Shown: positions 27,644 to 35,918 of the stretch, piece after piece
How the letters are laid out: every line of letters begins with the position of its first letter
Numbering within the stretch: position 1 is the stretch's first letter
Assembly (NCBI GenBank): GCA_002238485.1
Contig: MPMG01000011.1
Span: 62,001 to 126,000, forward strand
Length of the DNA: 64,000 nt
Origin: Chloroflexi bacterium bin20
GTDB lineage: Bacteria > Chloroflexota > Anaerolineae > Aggregatilineales > Phototrophicaceae
Direction of reading: 5' to 3'
Position numbers and translations under genes: made by a program
The notes under the pieces: generated by a model
Databases searched by the model: none
Told to the model about the DNA's origin: nothing
What the model saw: the letters and a program-made list of their open reading frames with translations, nothing else

Positions 27644-28648
27644 ATGAAGAAGCAGCCACTTCCCCGATTGGATCAATCTGAAGCATTGAGAAGCCAGTTG
27701 CTTCCCTACTGTCGCCTGGCTCCGGGAGAGATTTGGGAAGATGAAGTGAACGGTCATCGCGTGGGTTGTCTTGATGCGACTGATTCTGATGCGATAACCA
27801 GGTTGATGGGCAAAGACCGAGCCGCGCTGGCGATTCATGATCCACCCTACAATGTTGTCGCTTTTGAGATTCAGCAAGTGTCTGAGTTTATTGACTGCTG
27901 TAGCAAATGGGTATCAATAACTTTTGATGCCCTGTCTGCCGATGCCTCCCTGTATGTGTGGATTGGCGCAGACCAGAACAACGGATTCCAGCCACTGCCG
28001 GATTTCATGATTATGATGCGCGGGCAGAGCTTCCGTCCGAGAAGTTTTATTACGATGAGAAACCAGCGAGGCTATGGCACACAAAAGAATTGGATGGCTG
28101 TCAGACAAGAGTTGCTCTATTACATCAAGGGCAATCCTGATTTCCAAGTGGAGTACACCGACATTCCAAAGGTACTTCGAGGTTATTATAAAACTGTAAA
28201 CGGTGAAGTAACTGAGAACTTACAACGCAGCAAATCCGATAATATCCGCGCCAGCAATGTATGGATTGATGTGCAGCAAGTGTTCTATCGGATGGATGAA
28301 AATGTCAGCGGCTGCTATGCGCAGAAACCGTTAAAGAGCATTGAGCGCATAATCAGAGCAAGTTCCTGCGCGGACGATTTGGTCATTGATTTCTTTTCCC
28401 ATTCGGGCACGACGTTGTTGGCTTGCGAGCTTCTGAATCGCAAGTGCTATACGGTGGATATAGACCCAGTATTTGCTGAAATCACAATTCGCCGCCTTGA
28501 ACATTATCGGGCGACCGGGCGTGCGGGATGGCAAAATGGAAACCCGTTTGAACATGAACTGGGCGAGTTGGAAACCTGGAAGACGGAGCTTGATTCCGAC
28601 AAGATGATAATCAAAGATGAACTACCCGTACAAAGCGCATTGCTGTGA
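27644..28648 (+). CDS. DNA methyltransferase, beta class (modification partner of unit 2)
   Basis: A 334-residue SAM-dependent DNA methyltransferase. Catalytic HDPPYN lies at residues 65-70 and the SAM-binding DFFSHSGTTLLACE around 247-260, so the motif order is beta class, related to the ParB/Ccr-M-like group. KPLKSIERIIRAS just before it is the conserved helix. It differs from the unit 1 methylase throughout and probably recognises another site. The stop is 6 bases before the nuclease gene. Lower G+C than surrounding genes points to horizontal gain. Confidence 0.88.
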   Translation: MKKQPLPRLDQSEALRSQLLPYCRLAPGEIWEDEVNGHRVGCLDATDSDAITRLMGKDRAALAIHDPPYNVVAFEIQQVSEFIDCCSKWVSITFDALSADASLYVWIGADQNNGFQPLPDFMIMMRGQSFRPRSFITMRNQRGYGTQKNWMAVRQELLYYIKGNPDFQVEYTDIPKVLRGYYKTVNGEVTENLQRSKSDNIRASNVWIDVQQVFYRMDENVSGCYAQKPLKSIERIIRASSCADDLVIDFFSHSGTTLLACELLNRKCYTVDIDPVFAEITIRRLEHYRATGRAGWQNGNPFEHELGELETWKTELDSDKMIIKDELPVQSALL

Positions 28649-28654
28649 GGAACT

Positions 28655-29368
28655 ATGGAACATCTTACAAGAGAGCTGGATGCGCTTCTGTCACAACTGC
28701 CCAATGAAGGCGAATTCAGGATAAGACTTGAGTCGCTTCAATCGGCATATCCGTTCAATGAATATGAGTACATTATATCGACCTTGCTTGGTGTCGATAC
28801 ATTGAGTTTGGATCAGTATTATGAACTGCGAGATAAGTATATCGAGAGGAACTGCTTTCTTCATCTTTTCGATTTCACTTCAAGACGATTTGGAGATACA
28901 TGGGCTTATGGGCAATTAAAGTCGATTATTCCTGAAATTAGAAAGCCATCACGGGATCTTGATGCATCATATCAAGCAGGGGAGTACGACGCCTTCCTTG
29001 AAGGCATTCGCATTGAGATTAAATCATCAAGAGCAGTCGACTTGGATTCGGCGGCTGCTATGTCCGAAAAGGCCTTGGCATCTGATTCCGAGAAACGCTT
29101 TTGGATGAATTTCCAGCAGATAAAGCCCGACCTTTGCGATGTGTTCGTATGGATCGCAGTATGGCGTGACATAATCCGCTATTGGGTGCTGTCGTCGCGC
29201 GAAGTTGAAACAAATCGGTATTATTCTAAAGGGCAACATCGCGGTAATGTGGGCGAGGGACAACTTCATGTAAAGAACGACAACATTCACCAGTTTGATG
29301 GTTATGAAGTTCAACCCAGTACGCTAGCCGATGCCATACGGGCGGCGCACCAACGTGCAGTGTTATGA
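28655..29368 (+). CDS. Restriction endonuclease candidate, PD-(D/E)xK type
   Basis: A 237-residue protein with no named family that I recognise. It carries a plausible PD-(D/E)xK active site: Asp112 in YDAFLEG and Glu121-x-Lys123 in IRIEIKSS, separated by eight residues on two strands. The position 6 bases after a DNA methylase, with AGGA as ribosome site, is that of a type II restriction gene. The end HDNIHQF-like region may bind DNA. A+T richer than the host genes. Specificity is unknown; a Mrr/McrB-like role is less likely since a methylase partner is present. Confidence 0.72.
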   Translation: MEHLTRELDALLSQLPNEGEFRIRLESLQSAYPFNEYEYIISTLLGVDTLSLDQYYELRDKYIERNCFLHLFDFTSRRFGDTWAYGQLKSIIPEIRKPSRDLDASYQAGEYDAFLEGIRIEIKSSRAVDLDSAAAMSEKALASDSEKRFWMNFQQIKPDLCDVFVWIAVWRDIIRYWVLSSREVETNRYYSKGQHRGNVGEGQLHVKNDNIHQFDGYEVQPSTLADAIRAAHQRAVL

Positions 29369-29389
29369 CTTGGTAAGCAGCTTGCTGGG

Positions 29390-30004
29390 CTAAACATACA
29401 CCGCCGAAAGCTGCAAGTAGCAGCGCTTTTCGACAGTTGGCTTTGGCTGCCAGGGGCGCGCCAGCGACAAGTGTAGCAGGCTGCCGGGCGGGATGCGCTT
29501 TGGGCAGTTGTCCACACCGACATAACGCAGACGAAACGGGCGCGGCGCCGCTTTTTCAAACACATAATAGGCGCGCTTGCCATCCCTTTGCAGTCGCAAG
29601 CCCATCGTCGGCTGCCAAAAGTCGTGCGCAAAGTCGGGCAGGTCCCCGCTTTCGCTCACATAGGCGCTGCCCCGCTCGGTCAGGCGCAACGTCCCGTTAA
29701 AAGCCTCGCCCAGACGCCGCGGCGCCTGCTTCAACTCGGCCAGCAAGCAGGTTTTGACATCTGACATTTGGCGCAGGCGGCGCTGACGCAGCACGCGCAT
29801 ATCTTCGGTGTGCGGTTTCTGTGCATCACGCACGGGGTCGAGCAGGCATTCCCAGATCTCGCCGACCTGGAAAGGCGTATTGGTCGGCTGGTTTTGCCCA
29901 TCGGCGGTCAACAGGCGGATCTTCTGCTTGCCTGGCAATGTGAAGCCGCCCAGGCAAAGCCCTTGTTTCATTCGCGTCTTGCAAACTACCAATACTTGTG
30001 TCAT
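29390..30004 (-). CDS. Dual-OB-domain protein linked to DUF488 genes
   Basis: A 204-residue protein beginning VLVVCKTRMKQGLCLGG, then IRLLTADG and the PHTED motif at 64-68. This set matches what I recall of the dual-OB (DuOB) domain, which is usually encoded beside DUF488 genes, as here. OB folds bind nucleic acid, so a role in nucleic-acid modification or conflict is plausible but unproven. A GGAGG site precedes ATG 30004, 11 bases after the DUF488 stop. It is convergent with restriction unit 2, with only about 20 bases between them. Confidence 0.65.
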   Translation of the reverse strand: MTQVLVVCKTRMKQGLCLGGFTLPGKQKIRLLTADGQNQPTNTPFQVGEIWECLLDPVRDAQKPHTEDMRVLRQRRLRQMSDVKTCLLAELKQAPRRLGEAFNGTLRLTERGSAYVSESGDLPDFAHDFWQPTMGLRLQRDGKRAYYVFEKAAPRPFRLRYVGVDNCPKRIPPGSLLHLSLARPWQPKPTVEKRCYLQLSAVYV

Positions 30005-30015
30005 CAAGAATCCTC

Positions 30016-30570
30016 CTAATCAGCAAGTATGTGAAGCGCCTCCACGCCCAGCTGCTTGGCGATTTCTGCGGCTGCCAGGCTGCGATGACAAGCCTGCGGT
30101 TCGCCCTCGACACAGAATAGCGCCGGTCGCAGAACGGGCTGCGCATCTGGAATTCCCGCGAGTTGGCGCGCCATTGCCAACGCGTCGTCAGCGACAAATC
30201 TCCGCTCGGGCTTGCGCTTGTAGACGCGCAGGATATCGCGCTTGTACTCGTGAATATACTCTTTGCACAAGTCTTGCCGGTCGCTGCGCCGCTGCAATCG
30301 CTGCTGTTGGTCGGCGAGGTCTTGCAAGCTGCGGATGCGTGGAGTCGGCGCGAGCTCCAGAAGATGCGCATAGCCAATGCCCAAAGTTGCCAGCTTCGCC
30401 TGCAGGTAGCTGCTGTTGACGAATTTGTAGCGGGCGCCCCGCACCCCACGCCGCCGCCGCACATCGACGAAGAGGTCGATTTCGCGCTCTTGCAGCGCAG
30501 CAAAGAAAGCCGCTTCCTCATAGCCATAAACGCCGATGGTATAGATTGCGTCAAGCGAGCGATTTTTCAT
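30016..30570 (-). CDS. DUF488-family protein (1 of 2)
   Basis: A 184-residue cytoplasmic protein. The DUF488 marks are the N-terminal AIYTIGVYGY at 8-17, the VDVRR strand at 35-39 and the C-terminal FCVEGEPQACHRS at 152-164, with Cys153, Glu155 and Cys161-His162-Arg163. The paired cysteines look like a redox or catalytic centre, but no biochemical role is established to my knowledge. It is the middle gene of a three-gene set with a second DUF488 and a dual-OB protein. It shows only modest similarity to its neighbour, so they are not a recent duplication. Confidence 0.85.
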   Translation of the reverse strand: MKNRSLDAIYTIGVYGYEEAAFFAALQEREIDLFVDVRRRRGVRGARYKFVNSSYLQAKLATLGIGYAHLLELAPTPRIRSLQDLADQQQRLQRRSDRQDLCKEYIHEYKRDILRVYKRKPERRFVADDALAMARQLAGIPDAQPVLRPALFCVEGEPQACHRSLAAAEIAKQLGVEALHILAD

Positions 30571-30579
30571 ATTTGTGGC

Positions 30580-31083
30580 TCAGAACAGCCTGTCCAGTTG
30601 GCGTGGTTTGGCTTCGTCTTCCAGCGTCGCCTGGCTCTTTAGCTCGCCGCTTTTGTCGATATGCCGCACAGCACAATGGGGATCCTTTTGCAGGGTGACG
30701 CCGATTGTATAGCTGCGGTGGCAGTTGGCGGGGTCTTTTTCGCTGCACATGATGGCTGTGCGCCGCTGTGCTGCCAGCGACTTCAAGCGCGCTATGCCCT
30801 GCCGATACCAAGCTCGCTCTTCGCAGCGCGAGGCATTCAGCAAGCCATCGACAAAACACTCGTCATCTGGGGGGCGTCCGCCCAGCGTCTCGCCCAGGAA
30901 GGCGTAGTCAATGCCTGCCTGCCGCAGAATCCGCGTCAATGCCGAGCGCTTGAAATCGGGATTGAACTTTGACCAGGGCTGCGAACGCACATCCACCAGC
31001 AGCGCAATGTCATAGCGCCGCAACAACTCCACGAAGTCATCGCTGCTTCGTCCGCCATAGCCGATTGTGTAAATCTCGGTCAT
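30580..31083 (-). CDS. DUF488-family protein (2 of 2)
   Basis: A 167-residue protein with IYTIGYGGRS at 4-13, LVDVRSQPWSKFNPDF at 29-44 and MCSEKDPANCHRS at 112-124, giving Cys113, Glu115 and Cys121-His-Arg. This is the more canonical DUF488 form. Its start lies 4 bases after the SppA stop, and its stop 9 bases before the other DUF488 gene, so SppA and all three downstream genes can form one transcript. Function unknown; nucleic-acid modification has been proposed for such clusters. Confidence 0.88.
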   Translation of the reverse strand: MTEIYTIGYGGRSSDDFVELLRRYDIALLVDVRSQPWSKFNPDFKRSALTRILRQAGIDYAFLGETLGGRPPDDECFVDGLLNASRCEERAWYRQGIARLKSLAAQRRTAIMCSEKDPANCHRSYTIGVTLQKDPHCAVRHIDKSGELKSQATLEDEAKPRQLDRLF

Positions 31084-31087
31084 GCGC

Positions 31088-32761
31088 CTATTTCACGCGC
31101 CATTCAAAAGGCATCAGCAACTGCGCTCGGCTGGTTATCAGCTCAACGCCCTCCACGACATATGTTGCCATGGCGGCGGGATTTTGCTCTGCCAGTTGCA
31201 GTCCGATGGGCTTGCCTTTGCCGCGCACGAGCGACAGTGGCGCGCTTTCGGGCAGATTCGCCAGTTCGCGGGCTTTGGCAAAGGCATCATCCAGGCTGCC
31301 CAGCTGGTCAACCAGTCCGCATTCCAGCGCCTGCGCGCCCGTCCAGACCCGTCCGCCGCCGATAATGTCGATTTCATCGGTCGTTTTGCCGCGACTGTCC
31401 GCCACGCGCGTGATGAACTGGCGATACAGATGCTCAATGTTGCTGCGCACCATCTGCCGCTGCTCATCGCTGAAAGGCCCTTCGCCAGCGATCCAGTCGG
31501 CATTTTCGCCACGCAGGTAGGACACGGCATTGAAGCGCAGTTTCTTCAACATCTCGCTGTTGACCAGTTTGCCCATCAGCACGCCGATCGAGCCAGTGAT
31601 AGTGCTGGGCTGCGCGACGATCCAGTGCGCCGGCGTAGCGATGTAATAGCCGCCCGAAGCCGCCACGCCACCCATACAGACCACCAGCGGGCGCGCCCTG
31701 GCAAACTCGCCCAGCGCCGATGCCATAGACTCGGAGGCTGTCGCGCTGCCGCCACCGCTGTCGATGTAGAGCACCAGCGCGCCACAGCGGTCATCGCGGA
31801 TAAGGTGGCGCACTTGCTGGTTGAGCGTGGCATCGCCCAGTCGCTCGCTGCCGACAAAAGGCAAGGGGATGGGCAGGTCGCCGGGCGGGGATTGACTCTC
31901 GCCGTCAACGATCGCGCCGCCAGCATAGAGCAGGGCGACATACTTGCCGCTGAAATCGGGCGCTGGCAGGTAGACTTGTCCGTCGGCTTCTTCCCAGGGC
32001 GAGATTGTTCCCACGCCCAGATGCGTCAGCAGCGCCTCTTCGTTCATCACGCCGTCGATATAGCCGGCTGCCAAGGCGTCGCTGTCGCTGTGCAGGGCTG
32101 CGTCGATCATCTCTCGCAGGGCTGCCGGCTTCATTTTGCGGGTGGCGGCGATGCCATCAAGCACAATCTCAAAAAGCGAATCCAGCAGCCAGTTGCTTTG
32201 TTCCCGCGCTTCTGGCGAGGGTTCGCTGCGCGCCAGCATATCGGCGGCGCTCTTGTAGGGCGTGATAGCCAGCGCATCCATCTGCAAGCCGACAGCCGCC
32301 AAGCCGTCTTTCAAGAAAATCTGCTGGCTGTGCATGCCAGCCGTATCCAGCATGCCGCCGGGCACCAGCAGGATCTCGTCGCAGGCGCTGGCGACAAAAT
32401 ACTCAGCCATGCGATAACCAGGCGCGAAGCCGATGGCGCGCTTGCCTTTTTCGCGCAGGCGCAGGATGGCGCCCCGCAATGTCTGCAAGTCGGCATAATT
32501 GGCAGCCAAGCCGCGAAAATGCAGCACGACGCCCAGGGTGCGCGGGTCGTCGGCGATGCGCTGCAGGGCTTGCGTGCATTCCAGCAGGCTCATTGGCGCT
32601 GCGCCGAAAAGCTGCCGTTGCACAATGTTGCGGGCGCGGGGCATGGGCGCAAAGCTGGACGGCAGACGCAGCATGACATAATCGAGCGTCTTGATGCGCG
32701 ACCGCTGCATATTGAGCAGGTTCGTGCCCAGTTGCTGGATGATGCGCGTGGTGTTGGACAT
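31088..32761 (-). CDS. sppA: Signal peptide peptidase SppA (67-kDa type, S49)
   Basis: A 557-residue serine peptidase with two S49 repeats. The N-terminal repeat supplies the general-base lysine in TPYKSAADMLAR, and the C-terminal repeat the nucleophile serine in GGVAASGGYYIA, followed by ITGSIGVLMGK. The N-terminal transmembrane anchor of E. coli SppA is not evident, so membrane attachment is uncertain. It degrades leftover signal peptides in characterised species. It follows an epimerase gene by 33 bases on the same strand and precedes the DUF488 cluster by 4. Confidence 0.9.
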   Translation of the reverse strand: MSNTTRIIQQLGTNLLNMQRSRIKTLDYVMLRLPSSFAPMPRARNIVQRQLFGAAPMSLLECTQALQRIADDPRTLGVVLHFRGLAANYADLQTLRGAILRLREKGKRAIGFAPGYRMAEYFVASACDEILLVPGGMLDTAGMHSQQIFLKDGLAAVGLQMDALAITPYKSAADMLARSEPSPEAREQSNWLLDSLFEIVLDGIAATRKMKPAALREMIDAALHSDSDALAAGYIDGVMNEEALLTHLGVGTISPWEEADGQVYLPAPDFSGKYVALLYAGGAIVDGESQSPPGDLPIPLPFVGSERLGDATLNQQVRHLIRDDRCGALVLYIDSGGGSATASESMASALGEFARARPLVVCMGGVAASGGYYIATPAHWIVAQPSTITGSIGVLMGKLVNSEMLKKLRFNAVSYLRGENADWIAGEGPFSDEQRQMVRSNIEHLYRQFITRVADSRGKTTDEIDIIGGGRVWTGAQALECGLVDQLGSLDDAFAKARELANLPESAPLSLVRGKGKPIGLQLAEQNPAAMATYVVEGVELITSRAQLLMPFEWRVK

Positions 32762-32794
32762 ACTTCCTCGCTTATCTGTGTCGAAACATGGGAG

Positions 32795-33745
32795 CTATAT
32801 CGCATCCCCCAACCGCCGTACATGCTCGATAGTCGCGGCGATGCCCTCGTCCAGCGGCGTTTCGTAAACGGTGGCAAAGCGCGCGCGCAATTCGCTGTCG
32901 TCAAAGCCGGCCGGGAAAGGCAGCGCCACATCCGCCACCTCGATCTGCGCGTCGGGCAAGAGCTTTCTGGCGATGCCGGCAAATTGCTCGACCGAGTGGG
33001 GTTGCCCGCCCAGGTTGTAGCCATAGGCGCCATCCAGCGCTGTTTCGGCAGCCAGGATGAATTGCCGCGCGACATCGGCCGCGAAGTGAAATTGCATCGT
33101 GCCACAAAAGCCAATGCGATAGGCATTTCCCTTGACCGCCGCCACCAAAGCATGCGTCGGCTCGCTGGTCATGCCCTGGTCGCGCCCGACGCCATACACC
33201 GTGTAAGGGCGCAGGCAGGCGCTGCTGATGCCATGATCATGAAAATAAACGCGCGCTGTCTGCTCGTTGCACACCTTGTAGGCGCCGTAGAGCGTGCGCG
33301 GCTGCTGGGGAGCATCGTTGGCGATCAGCCCGGGCGGGAAGTCGGAGGGCGGACCATAGACGCCGATGGACGAGGCATAGGCGATATGCCCGATGCCGTT
33401 TTCGCGCGCCGCCTCGAAGACATTGACCGTGCCAGCGACATTGACCTGCGCCCCCAGCAGCGGATTAGCGCGGCACATGGGCACTTGCAGCGCAGCCAGA
33501 TGGATCACATGCGTGATGCCCTGCTCGGCGAAGACAGCTTTGACAGCCCCTTCATCACGGAGGTCGCCCTGCACGAAAGTGATCCGCGCTTGCTCGTCGC
33601 GGCTCATCAGCCAGTCGAGGCGGTGTCGGTCGGCGCTGGCATCAAAATTGACGGCGCGATCGCCCCGCCGCACCAGCTCGCGCAGAGCCCAGGCGCCGAT
33701 GCAGCCCATGCCTCCTGTTACCAGGTAAGTCGCCGCCTCGCTCAT
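32795..33745 (-). CDS. NAD-dependent sugar epimerase/dehydratase
   Basis: A 316-residue short-chain-type extended reductase acting on nucleotide sugars or similar. The cofactor loop GGMGCIG is at 11-17, and the catalytic Tyr153-x3-Lys157 in LYGAYK follows the serine pair in YASSIGVYG near 124-131. The start overlaps the stop of the fumarylacetoacetate hydrolase-family gene as ATGA, a sign of coupling. That partner suggests sugar-acid or lactone catabolism rather than cell-wall synthesis. The exact substrate is not evident. Confidence 0.85.
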   Translation of the reverse strand: MSEAATYLVTGGMGCIGAWALRELVRRGDRAVNFDASADRHRLDWLMSRDEQARITFVQGDLRDEGAVKAVFAEQGITHVIHLAALQVPMCRANPLLGAQVNVAGTVNVFEAARENGIGHIAYASSIGVYGPPSDFPPGLIANDAPQQPRTLYGAYKVCNEQTARVYFHDHGISSACLRPYTVYGVGRDQGMTSEPTHALVAAVKGNAYRIGFCGTMQFHFAADVARQFILAAETALDGAYGYNLGGQPHSVEQFAGIARKLLPDAQIEVADVALPFPAGFDDSELRARFATVYETPLDEGIAATIEHVRRLGDAI

Positions 33746-34617
33746 GCCTCGACCATCCGATTGACCAGCCTGCCCAAACCTGCCACTTCTACGATGTACG
33801 CATCGCCCGGTTGCATCCACAGCCGCGGCTGCATGCCCAGGATGACCCCCTCGGGCGTGCCTGTGCTGATGACATCGCCCGGCGACAAGGTCATCACCTG
33901 GCTGGCATAGGCGATCACTTCGGCGATGCTAAAAATCATGTCGGCGGTGTTGCTGTCCTGGCGCAGCTCGCCATTCATCCAGCCTTTGATAGACAGATTT
34001 TGCGGATCGGAGATGGCATCGGCCGTTACCACATACGGTCCAAGGGGCAGGAACTTGTCGAGCGTTTTGCCCAGCAGCCACTGACCGCTGCGCATCTGCA
34101 AGTTGCGTTCGCTGAGGTCGTTCATATTGCAGTAGCCGAAGACGCAATCCAGCGCTTCATCGACACCGACATTGCGCGCCGTCTTGCCCATGACCACGCC
34201 CAGCTCCGATTCATAATCGACCGCCGTCCAGTCGGCTTGCATGGGGATGTCTTCATTGGGCGCAGCCAGCGCGTTGTTGAACTTGCTGAAGAGCACCGGC
34301 TCCTGCGGTTCTGCCATGCCCGATTCGGCAGCGTGCTTGCGATAATTCAAACCTACGCAGAGGATTTTGCCAGGATTGGGCACGGTTGGCGCATAGGTCA
34401 GATCGGCCTCGTCCAGGAAAAGCGCGGCGTCGTTTGATGCATCGATCAGCGCCTGCAAAGCTGGCAGCGCCGCCAATCCCTGGCTGTAGACGGCATCGGG
34501 ACTGGCCGGGCAATCTGCGCCGCTGGCAGCCACCGCCGCCGCCACATCCAATATGCCGCGCTCGGTCTTGATACCGAGTTTGCTGCTTTCGCCGCTGATG
34601 AAAGTCGTGAGGATCAT
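33742..34617 (-). CDS. Fumarylacetoacetate hydrolase-family protein
   Basis: A 291-residue enzyme of the FAH superfamily, which cleaves or hydrates beta-diketo and 2-keto-3-deoxy acids with a metal. Seen are VGLNYRKHAAE near 108-118, the metal-site VDYESELGVVMGK near 151-163, and the STGTPEGV loop near 253-260. ATG 34617 has AGAAGG upstream; the open frame before it is unlikely. The ATGA overlap with the epimerase gene points to joint use, for instance in a 2-keto-3-deoxy sugar-acid route. The specific reaction cannot be set. Confidence 0.87.
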   Translation of the reverse strand: MILTTFISGESSKLGIKTERGILDVAAAVAASGADCPASPDAVYSQGLAALPALQALIDASNDAALFLDEADLTYAPTVPNPGKILCVGLNYRKHAAESGMAEPQEPVLFSKFNNALAAPNEDIPMQADWTAVDYESELGVVMGKTARNVGVDEALDCVFGYCNMNDLSERNLQMRSGQWLLGKTLDKFLPLGPYVVTADAISDPQNLSIKGWMNGELRQDSNTADMIFSIAEVIAYASQVMTLSPGDVISTGTPEGVILGMQPRLWMQPGDAYIVEVAGLGRLVNRMVEA

Positions 34618-34938
34618 GATCAACCTTCTCTGTGTGCGTCCGATTCGCGCTGATTTTACCGCCTTCGCGCGAGGGCGGGCAATTGCCAAACAGCGCCGAC
34701 TTGGGTAATTTTCTCGATACCAGGTCAGTTGCAGGGGCGACTCTATGAATCGCCGCGTTCGCTACCCCCCTCCGAAAAGTCGGGGGGAAAGTGCAATCTG
34801 CCGGATTCGTTGCTGGGGCGAAACTTGTGTCGCCGGTCCGGCGCGCATCCACAAAGCGGACGAGTCGCCGCCTCGCGCCTACATCACCCTCTGCGCACTC
34901 TGTGTCTCTGTGGTGAATTATCGCATGACTTACTTGGT
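34618..34938. repeat. Gene-free gap with three repeat families
   Basis: No gene is seen here. At 34733-34756 lies a family B element (CAGGGGCGACTC...ATCGCC). At 34765-34787 lies a family A core, CCCCCC then TCCGAAAAGTCGGGGGG, followed by a partial A tail. At 34883-34919 lies a family C element ending TGTCTCTGTGGTGAATT and bounded by TCACC/GGTGA. The first bases near 34620-34690 hold the 5' region of the hydrolase gene. Confidence 0.6.
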
Positions 34939-35733
34939 CTAACTTTTGTCTTCGTCTTCGAACCAGTTTTCGCGTGGCTGGTCGAACTTCATCACTTTGT
35001 AGAACTCGGCATAGTCGACGCCGACCAGCTTGCCGCCTTCGTGATTGCCCTGCCGCACCCACTTGCCCGCGCCATTTTCAAAGTCTTCGTCCGCGCCGAT
35101 CTGCGAGACATGCGCGCCCAGCGCCGCCATTTTCTGCTCCAGCGCGCAGCCGATATCGACGAAATGCGTTGGGTTCATCGTCAGGCACATGAATAGCTCG
35201 CCGATCTTGTGCGGTTCATAGCCCTCTGCCAGCAGCTCGGGGAAGATAGGGCGCGTTTCGGCGCTGGGGAATGCGGCGTAGAGGGTGGCTTCACCGGCGG
35301 CGCGATGGTCGGGATGGTTGATGTAATGCTCGCGCACAAATATGGTGGTGGGGTCTTGGCAGACGACGCGATACGCTTTGGTCTCGCGGATGATGCGCGT
35401 CAGGTCGCGGCGCAGTTCCAACGTGGCTTGCAACGTGCCGTCGGGATAATCCAGGAAGCGCAGATCGGTAACGCCCACCTCGGCTGCGGCTTTGATCTGC
35501 TCGGCGCGGCGTCTGGCGATCAACTGCTGGCGGGTGATGTCGGGGTCGTTGCTGCCACTGCCGCCATCGGTGATGATGACATACGTAACGCTGGCGCCTT
35601 CATCGCGGATCCAGCGCGCCACGCTGCCGGCAACGCCAAATTCGATATCGTCGTGGTGGGCGGCTGTTACAACGATGGGATAGGGCTCGTCTCGCGGTGG
35701 CACGGGCTTCAGTTCGGCATAGTCGATGGGCAT
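34939..35733 (-). CDS. PIG-L family N-acetylglucosaminyl deacetylase-like protein
   Basis: A 264-residue zinc hydrolase of the LmbE/PIG-L fold, removing acetyl groups from GlcNAc-type conjugates. The metal motif AHHDDIE at 25-31 and the later NHPDHRAAGEAT complete the zinc ligands. The GGSGSNDPD loop between them is typical. The frame is open 57 codons upstream with low family character; ATG 35733 has AAGGA before it and a TACAAT further up, so I chose it. It is divergent from the MFS gene. Bacillithiol or mycothiol-like pathways use such enzymes, but no partner genes are present. Confidence 0.82.
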   Translation of the reverse strand: MPIDYAELKPVPPRDEPYPIVVTAAHHDDIEFGVAGSVARWIRDEGASVTYVIITDGGSGSNDPDITRQQLIARRRAEQIKAAAEVGVTDLRFLDYPDGTLQATLELRRDLTRIIRETKAYRVVCQDPTTIFVREHYINHPDHRAAGEATLYAAFPSAETRPIFPELLAEGYEPHKIGELFMCLTMNPTHFVDIGCALEQKMAALGAHVSQIGADEDFENGAGKWVRQGNHEGGKLVGVDYAEFYKVMKFDQPRENWFEDEDKS

Positions 35734-35918
35734 GGGCTGTCCTTGTTTTGCGAGCAATTCATCGCCATTGACGGCTAGCGCGCCATTGTACACGACTTGC
35801 GTCAGAATATCAGTCGGCTTGGTCGCGCCCAAAGTCGGAATTGCGCTGATAGCGACCACTCTCTGAACGCGGTTTTTTCCGCTATCATACGCGAAGCTAG
35901 CCAATAGAAAGCGCCTAT

